Under the pieces are notes generated by a model, which did no database searches, was not told the origin of the DNA, and saw nothing but the letters and a program-made list of their open reading frames with translations. A DNA stretch of 64,000 nucleotides, taken from the NCBI GenBank assembly GCA_002633005.1, contig NMRA01000436.1, forward strand, positions 143,000-206,999, read 5' to 3'. Below, piece by piece: positions 36,001-48,000 of this stretch (position 1 is its first letter; each line of letters begins with the position of its first letter). Origin of the DNA: Phoronis australis. Its lineage: Eukaryota; Phoronida; Phoronidae. The translations under genes and the position numbers were made by a program.

Positions 36001-39000
36001 ACTCCACATCATTTGAAGAGCCTGCATCCACTCGAGCAGTGCAGAATGAAATCAGCACAGGTCTGTATAACCATACCTACCAATACAAGCGTAAACGACA
36101 TTCTTATCGGACGTGATAGCAATTGCAGAGTGAAACTCGAAAGACTCAATGTTTCCATTTTCCACCGCAAGAGTCATGTCGTTATCTTTCTCTTCGCCAC
36201 TTTTCAGTACCATGTAGTTCTCCCCGGAAGTGCTAAGGTCGAGCTGAAACGTTAAGAGGATTTCAAGTTAACTAACAACTCGTAGAACATTATCGAAGAA
36301 GTTTATAGGGAACATAGAGGAGGGGGAGAGGGGCTTGCAGTGTATGACTAAGAACAATACGGATGATCTACTGTATGGTCAACGTTAAAATTCCTTTGAA
36401 GTCATCCGTTATACGAGGGTCGTTCAATAAGTTCTCGGCCTCACCAAGAAAACAGGGAGGCAGGTTAATTTTTTTCGCACCATAGTAAAATTTCATCTGC
36501 CGCTAGGTGGCGCTGCTTCAAAACAGCAGACGTCGACATATTTAGCAGCATGGAGATAACGGAGACGAGAGCCGTTATAAAGTATTTGGGTAAAAAAGGA
36601 ATGAAACCAAAAGATATTCATGAAGAGATGCGAAAAACAGTCGGAACAGACTCGCCGAGCTACTCCACAGTAAAAAATGACCAGCTTATTTCAAGAGGGG
36701 TAGAGATCAGAAAGCATTGAAGATGATACTCGTCCAGGACGTCCCAAATTATCGACCTCCAGTGAAAATGTGCAGAAAATTCATGGAATGGTTATGAAAG
36801 ATAGGCCAATGACTGTCCAATATTTAGCAAACACTTTTGGTATCAGCAATGGGTACGTCTCTAAAGTTTTGGGTGAAGATGTGGGCATGGATAAGCTGAG
36901 TGCATGATGGGTGCCAAGAATGGTAACTCAGGATCAGAAAATGAGCAAAATGCAAAATTCAAAGGAACTTCTTGGAAGATTCCAAGCAGATCCAGCTAAA
37001 TTTTCGACGAGACTTGTAACCCAGGATGAGACATGTCATGGGTCCACCACTTTGACTCGGAATCAAAACAACAAAGTAAACAATGGAAGCACGTGAGTTC
37101 CCCAAGCCCGAGAAAGTTCAAGTTGGGTCCCTCTGCGAGCAGTTATGGCCTCTGTGTTCTGGGACAGCGAAGGTATTCTGATGATCGACCACTTGCAACG
37201 AGGACACATTGTTACTGGGAATTACTATGCATCACTTTTGAAAAAATTCAAAAAGCAATCATGGAAAAGAGACGCGGGAAGTTTCGGGATGGAGTGTTTT
37301 TACTTCAAGACAATGCACCTGCCCATACTGCCAAAGTTGCATTGGCTGAAGCAACAAGATGTGGCTTTGAAACCCTTCCGAACCCCGCCTATGGTCCAGA
37401 CCTGGCCCCATCTGATTTTTATTTGTTTCCACATGTGAAGGCCTACCTGCGTGGACGCCAGTATGTGAGCGATGATGACGTCATGAGTGCAGTGGAGGAG
37501 TATTTTGAGGGGTTCGACAAAAGTTTCTTTTACGAAGGCATTGCAAAACTGGAGCACAGATGGAAGAAATGCATTGATGTAACGGGAGATAATATTGAAA
37601 AATAAAAGTCAAAATTAATTGCTATAGCGTTGTTTTCTGGGTAGGCCGTGAACGTATTGAACCACCCTCGCATAATCCCATTTCTTCAATAACACCACTT
37701 ATCGTTATGAAAATGGTCGAAGGACGAACGTTTGGTTATTGTTTGAGGTCATGCTCAACAAGATGACTTATCAAGGTGTGTCAAATTTTTCAACGACTAT
37801 GTTGAACTTCTTTCCCCAAAACCAAAAAACACTTATTATCTAAGTAATCCGTGATTTGAAACCACTTGATGGCGGTACGTTTGTATTGTCTAATGATGTT
37901 TTTTCTCTTAAAATTAAGCACCCATGGCTTCTGATTTGTAGCTTAATCAAAATTACAATGTAATTTACAGACTGATGCCAAAAATAGCCGTAATTGACAT
38001 TGTCCCATTTGTTTTAAAGTACGTATTTCATTAAAATCAATGAGCAGTTTTGTACGTTGTACGATCATGGACTAATAAAGGTGATTATGCACTAGCATGA
38101 ACAGGGACCACGTTAATTGCACCAAATCAATAAAATAAAAGATAGAGTTAATTTCAGTGTTGTCTTGGAGACAATACCTGTAAGAGAGGAGTGTGGTCAG
38201 ATATCTTCTGCTTGGTTTCCAGAGTGCCATCTAACGAGTAGATGTGCCAGTTGGTTGAACTCCACACCACCAAGTGAGTGTTATTTGCACTAGTTCCCAT
38301 TATTGCGGACTTTCCTTCTACTGGTCTGGGGATGACTCGATACTCGCCCGTCATTATAGAACAGACGATTACCTTATGATAACATGAGCAAAAACAAGTT
38401 CAATGCGATCTTGACACAACGATGCTTGATCGAGCACTAAATGCTATACTAACTCATGCAGATAGACATGACGTCATGCAGATAGACATGGCGTCAATAT
38501 GGGTATGAAGTGAAGTTAGCCTGAAACTACAGTGCATAATACTTCGTTGCCACTGGATGATACAATGCAAAAATGTCATCAGTTGTTTCAGTAACAAAAG
38601 AGTACTTTTTGGATGTTCCTTGGAAAGACATTTAGCCGTTAGATCCCTACAGAAATGGGGGACACGTACTGAATTAGACGGCACCAGAGAAGCAACGGCT
38701 CTGCTTGTAGAAATCTTGTATTCTGGTAGTCATGTGAGAGACATTGTCACATCCACATGTTGAAGAACGAATTTCTGCCCATAATTAGGCTATCGAGATG
38801 TTAAAAAAGGAATTTCCTTCCATAACATCGCTAAATGAATATCGAATCGTCCATCGATAACAAAAGATACCCGTTAGATTACTTGACGTATCCATACATG
38901 TGTATGTTGAAAGAAACATATCCACCAGATCACAACAACGGTAGTTCTTTGCTGGTTCCCTGGGTGTCCGCGAGGTGGTAGTTGACACGCAGGTACACTG

Positions 39001-42000
39001 TATCATTTCATTTTCCTCGGGATTTCGTTACACCGGCGTTTGTGATTGGCTGGTCGAATGGGGCTATTCGGAAAATCTGCAATAACTAGAGGGCGTGCGT
39101 GTACTAGTGGTGATAGATTAACAGCCTCGATTTCGCGAGCCCTTTAAATACATGGTGAAATGGCTTGCAGCCGTGCCAACTGAATCTAAGATTGCGTAAG
39201 AGAGGAAGTAAGCACGACCTCATACAAAGGTAAGGTTAGTGATTATTTTAACGATTATTCCATTATTATTCTACCGATGCCTGTTAACTGAGGCACTCGC
39301 CGATGTCGACTTCGAGGCAGTCAGTCGCCAGCCAGAGTCTGGTTAATCTTTGTATGTTGTGATATGTAATACGATACTTGACGTAGCAATCGGGATCTTT
39401 TCGTACATCAAAGCATTATTATTGTTTGGAATAATTTCTAAAAGTTTATCAGTGACAGTTACATCAATCAATGCTGAATGCCGGTTTATGCTGTCAACTC
39501 GATACAGGTTAATGAGTTAAGATTACAATTCAATCCCAATGACAAAGGGTACGTGAGTGATAAATATCCATTGTATTACACTATTTGTTTACTCCCTATC
39601 ATATGTCTTCTGGAAATCTATTACACGTTGAAATAAAAATCTATCACGTCAGTTTTCACGTAACCTTTGGTTTTTAGGTTTGAAGGCATGTACCGTGCAG
39701 AGGAGATATGCATCGCTTCTGTACCGTCCATGAATGGACAAAATTGTTTTTGTGCATTTGACTGCAGCTAACCAACAAGATCTTCCCATCCAGTGCAGAT
39801 CTGTTGTCAAAGCCTACTTTAAATATTGAAGATAACAAACAAAGCCTTTGAAAAGGAACAGCTATTTTTAAAGTCATTTTGTTAAATTACTTATTCAGGT
39901 CCCGAGGGGGGATTGGCATAGGGGGTTGTAATATTTGGTACAACTGAATGTGTGGAAATAACAGGTAATACATGTTTGGGGAAAAGAGCATGGTGAGGTA
40001 ATTCNNNNNNNNNNNNNNNNNNNNNNNNNNNNNNNNNNNNNNNNNNNNNNNNNNNNNNNNNNNNNNNNNNNNNNNNNNNNNNNNNNNNNNNNNNNNNNNN
40101 NNNNNNNNNNNNNNNNNNNNNNNNNNNNNNNNNNNNNNNNNNNNNNNNNNNNNNNNNNNNNNNNNNNNNNNNNNNNNNNNNNNNNNNNNNNNNNNNNNNN
40201 NNNNNNNNNNNNNNNNNNNNNNNNNNNNNNNNNNNNNNNNNNNNNNNNNNNNNNNNNNNNNNNNNNNNNNNNNNNNNNNNNNNNNNNNNNNNNNNNNNNN
40301 NNNNNNNNNNNNNNNNNNNNNNNNNNNNNNNNNNNNNNNNNNNNNNNNNNNNNNNNNNNNNNNNNNNNNNNNNNNNNNNNNNNNNNNNNNNNNNNNNNNN
40401 NNNNNNNNNNNNNNNNNNNNNNNNNNNNNNNNNNNNNNNNNNNNNNNNNNNNNNNNNNNNNNNNNNNNNNNNNNNNNNNNNNNNNNNNNNNNNNNNNNNN
40501 NNNNNNNNNNNNNNNNNNNNNNNNNNNNNNNNNNNNNNNNNNNNNNNNNNNNNNNNNNNNNNNNNNNNNNNNNNNNNNNNNNNNNNNNNNNNNNNNNNNN
40601 NNNNNNNNNNNNNNNNNNNNNNNNNNNNNNNNNNNNNNNNNNNNNNNNNNNNNNNNNNNNNNNNNNNNNNNNNNNNNNNNNNNNNNNNNATAACTTGTAA
40701 AAAATGTTCTATCCAATACGTAGGACAAACTCAACATAATCTACAAACTCGGTTTCGTAATCATAGATTTAACATAATACATAAAAACATTTCTGATACT
40801 GTAGGTAATCATTTCAATTCCAAAAACCATAATATTCAAGATCTTTCTGTACAAATAATAGAAAAACTCCAACACCCCAGTACCCCTCACAGACTTAAAA
40901 GAGAACAATATTGGATAGACAAACTGAATACAATAGAACCTCATGGATTGAACATAAAAACTTAAAATATGTCATTGAATTTTTTACGCAAAAATGTATC
41001 ATTTTCATTACACCATATCTTATATGTCAATTGTCATTTCGTGTTTGATTTTACTTTATTTCTGTTTTTGTTGATAAAGGAAGTTGTTACCTCCGAAAAT
41101 TTCAAATTTCAGTTGATCCATTCTTGTTGTTTTATTTACCGATTTATATTCTTCATTTCACGAAACAATAGTATCCTTGGGAGGATCTGGATCGCCTTAT
41201 TTAGTTTCAGATATATTTTCTACGTTAAAGATATGCGGGAATTTTCACCGCTCGTCCTTCTGAGCGCGGGCTTTTACCAGGATCAAAGAGAGCGCTACGC
41301 CAGAGTCAGGTACAGTTGTGATGACCGCATTGCCCGATGCGAGCAAGACCCAATTAAGTGTAATTACCCGACCATAAACTGTATAAAACATCCCTGACTG
41401 TACAACATGGCGAATTTTCAAAATGCATGAACCACTAATTTCGTTAAAAACGAACACGACGGCGGTATTCAGCTCGAAAAAAAAACAACCAAGTACGGTT
41501 TTCGATTTTTAAAAATCAGATTTTTGACTAGGAAACAGTTGTACTTAACTTGTGCCCACTTATATTTTTTATTAGGCCTACTGACAAGGAGCTAGAATAG
41601 TTATATAGTCAGTGCCACCAAAATTGTCCAGAGATTCAGTCTTCAGTTTGGTTATCGCCATATATTCACTTTTGTATATATTTTATGGTTTGAGTTCTAA
41701 TAAAGATTAAACTCAGTTTAATAAAATGTTTAGTGTACCTGTAATGTGGAAAGTTCAGGGATGGGCTCACAATGAACTTAACTAATTAAGTTTTGCTGGC
41801 GATTGAAATCTACCACTGTTTTGGTACTTCCAGTTTAAAACTTAGATGAAAAGTTATCAACCCGTTTCCGGTAAAAATGAAGTGGGCAGAAGCATTAAAA
41901 TTAAATAACGAAAACCAATATGAAACATATCGTTCCTTTGGGAAGTGGGCCTTTGTGAAGATAAACACAAGTTAACCTTTTTAGTCATTTTGTAATATTT

Positions 42001-45000
42001 ATAACGTACCAAGTTAAAACTACTCTCCAGAGTTGCTGGTTGTAACTCTGCAAATGTCAGAGGAAACCAAACTGGGGTCACTAACAACAACCATTGTTGA
42101 GACAGTGATGCTAGCTATTACCTTTTCACTTCATTAGCTCAGACATACATCAATACAAAGAGCGTGTTGAATAGGCACAGTAAAAGTTGACTGTGGCTAA
42201 CGGAATTTCAGCAGTGACCAGTGTAAGCGAGAACTTCTCCACATGACAAAACACCGCCAATTTAGGTTCCGTGAACAATAAGTTTAGTCATCTGTTAAAT
42301 TACCGGTAATATATATACCTAATTCACGCCGACAGAAGGCGCATTCCAAAACGAGGCTCGCTACGATAGCTCTGTTGGCTTATAGACCCAATTCACGCAA
42401 CCGACATTAAAATCCAAAGCCAGGCTCACTGCGGTAAACAAAGCGGAAATTTACATTGCGTGAGTTAAATGGTCGGTCTTTGGAGTCCAACCTGAATATT
42501 AAATCTTAAAAAATGTGTCAAAAATTAACCACAGAGACGTAGAAAAATACAGTTAAAGAACAAGTCAATGCACCAAAGAGTTGTCTGACGAAAGGATATA
42601 TTTTTTTTTTCCGGAAAACTAGGTTCGAAACATGAAAAGTAAACATGACCAAATTGCGGCGATCGTAGTGTTACGGATTAGGTACTATGCTGAATTCAGG
42701 GTTACGTTTCTTCTAATAAATTCTTGATAAAAATGCTTTCTACACGAACCAGGTCATCTGGTCGTATTGTTGACGAGTTGAAGATATACATGTATTCGAC
42801 AGTGGTGGCTCATAGCATTTTGTGTCATGTGCAATTAGTCACATCTGGTTTAACTTGTTGATTAAGAGTAGGCCTATTAGGTTCAAGCATAGCCTAGATC
42901 CTGGTGAGGTAGGCACTACCGGGACTAACAATTGATTTGTCATTATCTGAAGTAATACTTGATGTTATTAAATATATATTTTGATTACGATAAAAAACCA
43001 GGCTCGCAATTGAAAATAAAAAGTGGTATGACCATCAATTCTGCTTTCTTGGTTTTAATAATTACGTGTATTTCATTGTTATATTTTTCAAATATCAATC
43101 TCGACCAAGTTGAATTTTAAAATTAAAACACCTTATCATTTCGTCCAAAGCCCAACCTCGTTTTAGAGCTCAATTTCACTTAACTGGACAGAACAGAGTG
43201 GCGGATTTAGAGGGAGCCAAGGGGGCAATGCCCCCCTTAAAATTCTTCCAGATTCCATTTGGCAGTTCAGGACCGCGAATGTTTGACGGGCAAAATCCTG
43301 GCTAATACTGTGCCTTGCCCCCCCCTCCAACTCAAAGTCCTGGATCCCCCCTGTAATTAGCATAGTTATCATGTTTCTTAAAGAGGTCTCGTTCATATCC
43401 GAGGGGAAAGGTGCCTGTGCGGCCTTCTGAGAGGGTAACGTTTCGCCGAGTGACGGGTCAGTGAAAAATCTACTGACCTCCCGATCACCATCAATAGCAC
43501 CCCGCCCTGTTTCAAGCTCTCATAGTTCTGTCTCAAGTAGCATTTTCAGTGGCTGATCTAGGATACCATGAGGGGGGCCGACATCTTCGGAGAAGGGGGC
43601 AAAGCACGATTGTATGCACGCAGGCGGTTCGGAAGTTGCGGGCGCCGAGGATGTATGCCTTCTGCCAAGGAAATCTGTCGTTGGGCTAAAAAAAACGCAA
43701 CGTGATTTCCCCCCCTCGTCCGCTACCGGTCCTAGCTCGTACTCAGTATAGTCAGGCAGTCCTACCGCTTCACGTTTTGCTGGTTTATTTTGCTTGCGGC
43801 AGCCAACGACGTCGAGATTCGGAAGCGTTGGGTGGTTGCCATACGCCGCGACGAAGGAAAATATGTCCATGTAAAGTTTACAAATGTTTTCGAATAGTTA
43901 GATTATATTTTGAAGCATCTTGGTTGCCGAGCATTAAACCAACGACCGGAGAGTCTTCGGCCAGCCCGGCTGTGTTTTCATGACTACGGCCGGGGTAGAA
44001 ACGTGATGCATTTTTCTTTCCAAAAAAGGACAGGGGTCTCAGGATTTTCTTCGATTTTTCCCCTCACTCGGCGAAAATTCCCCTCTCCGAAGGCACAGTC
44101 ACCTTTGCCCTGATGAACGAGGCCCCTTAAGAAACATGATAACTATGCTTGCTCTGTCCAGTTAACTGGAAGGGAGCTCTAAAACGAAGTTACATGTATG
44201 CTTTGGACGAAAGAATTAGGTGTTTTAATTTTAGAATTCAAGTTGGTCCAGATTGATATTTGAAACCCAACACGTGAAATAGACTTTTAAGTCTATTTCT
44301 TTTAAGTAATTAAAATTACTAAAACCAAGAAAGCAGAATTGATTGTCAAATGATTTTTGTTTTCAATTTTTAGTTTACAAATATATATTTAATAACATCA
44401 ATTATTCTTTCAGATCAACGACAAAACAACTGTTACTCCCGGTAGTCCCTACCTAACCAGGACCTACATGTAGGCTATGCTTGATGTTAATATTCTTGAT
44501 CAACAAATTAAACCAGATGTGACAAATTGCACGACAGCAAATTGCGATGATCACCATACACTGTCGAATATATCTTCAACTCGACAACAATACGAGCAGA
44601 CAGCATGGTTAGTGTAGGAAGCATTTTTATCAACAACTTACAAAAAGAAACGTAACCCTGCATTCAGCATAGTACCTAATCCGTAACACTACGATCGCCG
44701 CAATTTGGTCATATTTACTTCTCATGTTTCGAACCAAGTTTTCCGAAAAAATCTTAAACCCCTTCGTCAGCCAACTCTTTGGTGCATTGACATATTCTCC
44801 AATGTATTTTTCTAAGTCTCTGTGGTTAATTATTGACACATTTTTAAGATTTAATATCCAGGTTCGACTCGAAAGACCGGCAATTTAACTCACGCAAGGT
44901 CAACTTCAACTTTGTATTATCGCAGTGATCCTCGCTTTGGAGTTTAATGTCTGCCGCGGGAATTAGGTCTATAGTCACTTACAGACTCACTAATAATGAG

Positions 45001-48000
45001 AACCAGTTTGTTGCCTGTTATTTAGTGGAGAAAACAACCAGATTCTCAAAGTATGGGACTTCTTCAAGTGACTATCACCAAATTCCCAGTAAACACTGTA
45101 ACAGTACAAGGTGCTTTCGGTAGAGTTGCTTACTTGGTTGTTGTTGGTGTACGTGACGGCGTGTTTGTCGTCTGGGGACAAAGACAGATTCTGCATGATT
45201 CCTTCCACACCAGGGGAAACTGTACGGAACACTTCACCAGTAGACATGTCCCATATGATAAACTTATTAGAGACAGACACAAGGTACCTAGTGTCGCTAG
45301 TGATGCCGATGCCGAAAGGCGCAAATTGATGACCCTCCAGACTGTACTGTAGCGGCCCGCCTGGAAGCATTCATGAATATTCGGTTCAGATATTTTCTCA
45401 CTATCTAGGTAAATAAATGGTTAGAAGAAGTATTGTTTTGGTGCAATTATAGACAAATCTCGCCGCCCATTTTTGTTTTAACAAGACAATCAAAGTATGT
45501 CTTGTTGAACATTTTCAACATTTTCAAAACCGTTTTCAGTTAATTGATTTCATAGCACATGTTTGTTTCCAAACAAAGCAGAGAGTTGCTAATCAACTTG
45601 AGGCCTCTGTTATCTTAAGAGCATAAATCTAGCAACATTCGTTTGTTATCCTGTTGGGAGCAGGTGTGCCTCACTCGGTACTCACCAGGTGTATATAGAT
45701 AGTGGTACGAAGATACCAGGTGTGCGTCACTCGGTACTCACCAGGTGTATGTAGACAGTGATACGAAGGTACCAGGTGTCCCTCACTGGGTACTCACCAG
45801 GTGTAAGCAAACAGTGATACGAAAGTACCAGGTATGCCTAACTCGGTACTCACCACGTGTATGTAGACAGTACGAAGGCACCAGGTGTCGTCAATCGGTA
45901 CTCACCAGGTGTATGTAGACAGTGATACAAAGGTACCTGGTGTGCCTCACTCGGTACTCACCAGGTGTATGCAGACAGTGATACGAAGGCACCAGCGCAC
46001 AATCCTTCAAGCCGTCAGTGTCACACTGATCAATGAGTAGCCGAATCTTCTCGTGTGTAGAATAATAAGGCAGAAGACGACCAATTATCTGAGGTCCTGT
46101 GAATATCGTTAAATAAGGAAGACTGAGATGAAAGCTACTTGTGAGCAATGGATAAAAGATGTTAACCTTTTGCAGGTGACCACATATCAAGGGCCATTTT
46201 TAGTTAACCGCAATAGCACAAGCTAAGCTTTTAAGTCTAAAGCATAAGATCTCGATCGATTGAAAATGCATGAACCTAATAGAGACCGTGTTGATATTGT
46301 TACATCTGGGACGATTGACAGAAAAATAAGCGCGCCACCCAAAACATTTTACTTCTAATTTTACTAAATAATTTTTTCCATAGAGACATTGAAACTTTGC
46401 AACGCGCCCCGACAATAAAATAGTTAAAATAAAACAGATTCCGACTTAATTATAAGAGAGGGAAGTTCTAGCAGTGGGAAACTAACAAATCTTGTGAGCG
46501 TCATAATACAATATAAGTGGGAAAACTACATGTTAAGCCATATCTGCAATTCTGAAGTGTGTAGCTCAAGCATTCATCAACAGTCGTCAGCGTACATTTT
46601 TTTAAGATTGACTGTGCTACAATTTCAGTCTAACCCTCTGAAACACGAAAGTAGTACTGTACGTAGTCCTGACGGTCTCAGAAATGGTATGTGTAATTGG
46701 ATCATTCGATAGCTGAATACAACGTGATGTAACCTATGCAACTTCAACCTATTTTACCTAGCATTTCGGGGTGATGACTGAGGACAGAGGCCGACAACCT
46801 GAGAGTGTCACTCAGTAACTTGGTATCTTTGTCAAAAATGTGGTCTAGCGCGTCTTCGAAGTCCGCCAAAGTCGCTTGTAGTGGCATGGACGACAACTTG
46901 GCGTTAAGAAAGAGATAGTTGAATAACGCCTGTAAGAGACAGATACACATGTCTATTTCGGGTCGGCACCTTTTCCTGCTTTCTGGTATTAACTTACAAT
47001 AACATCACTTGTAAAGTCACTGTAGAAATTAGAAAGCGTTACTAACGACGAGATCGTTTGTCAAAGGCGAAAGCAATCGAAACTGTTTGACACAATACGT
47101 GACTAAGCGAGAAAATCGTTTAGCTCATTAACGAAACTTTATCTCGGAGAAGGTACGGCAGTATAGGGTCTGCAATGACCGTAAGTAACAGCCAAACCTA
47201 TCATACAGTACGCAAAGCAATCGGGTGTTACTGCTTTTAAACATAATTAAAATCACGACAATGTGCCATACCTCTGAGTGAAGGTCTTCGTAACGGTGAG
47301 ATCGAATCAAATGGTATGGGAGCTCGCTGAGCTTACGCAGATTGTATCGAAGGATTTTACCGCGCGAATCGGTGAACACCATGGGTTGCATAGGAACCTA
47401 AACACGTAAGGGTATCATTATCAGGCGTCGGTCTTACCTGACGTAGTAGTATATTGGGTGTCCCAAAAACGTCCAGCTATCTGACTACCCACACCCCCTG
47501 CTTAACTGACCATTAACCATGCAATTTGGAAAAAAATATCTGAATCAATCAATTTCATGCACTTATGCGAAACATAATAAGAATATGTCTAAAACGGTAT
47601 AATCTGTAAACATTTATAATTGCAGCATTTTAATCTATTGGTTTGGCTTCCGTCGTCATCCTTCTTTTCTTTGAACATGCTTGCCTGATTGTTTATCAGT
47701 GAATTACTTGGCTGAAAAAAACGAATATTTTTCTCAAAGGCGCCCGCTGTTCATGACTCCCTTTCTCCATTAATGATTCTCATAGTGCAAAAAGTAGTTT
47801 TTTTCGTTTCAGCTTTGGTAAACTCTTACATATCAGCCAGCAACTTGCATTTTGTTTTTTTCACCACATTTTCATTTTTTTTACGAGCGAAATGTTTGTT
47901 CTGACCTCGAATGACGTCTAAATCATGTAGCCAAATTCTTTGACAATTGACTCAGATTCACAGATTGATAGCCTACATGTAAACTACAACTGACTCAGAT

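Larger units (their letters stand above)
42381..44974. mobile_element. Giant foldback element 3, about 2.6 kb
   Basis: Ends tatagacccaattcacgc (left) and its inverse gcgggaattaggtctata (right). Arms of more than 1 kb are reverse complements: the ttgcggcgatcgtagtgtta block at 42655 versus 44680, gaagatatacatgtattcgac-like sequence at 42780 versus 44580, and aacacctta near 43130 versus 44217. The match continues inward past ggacagaac to atagttatcatgtttctta at 43361 versus 44130. A 155-bp G-rich MITE interrupts the left arm at 43198-43352. The terminal motif is duplicated just outside, at 42320-42370. No transposase. Lies in an NWD1-like intron. Confidence 0.88.

Noticed and set aside
39895-40737. 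280-codon minus-strand frame
   Set aside because: Almost entirely N from the assembly gap.
40969-41397. 142-codon plus-strand frame after the Penelope-like ORF
   Set aside because: Hydrophobic, AT-driven composition; likely the 3' noncoding part of the element. No domain recognised.
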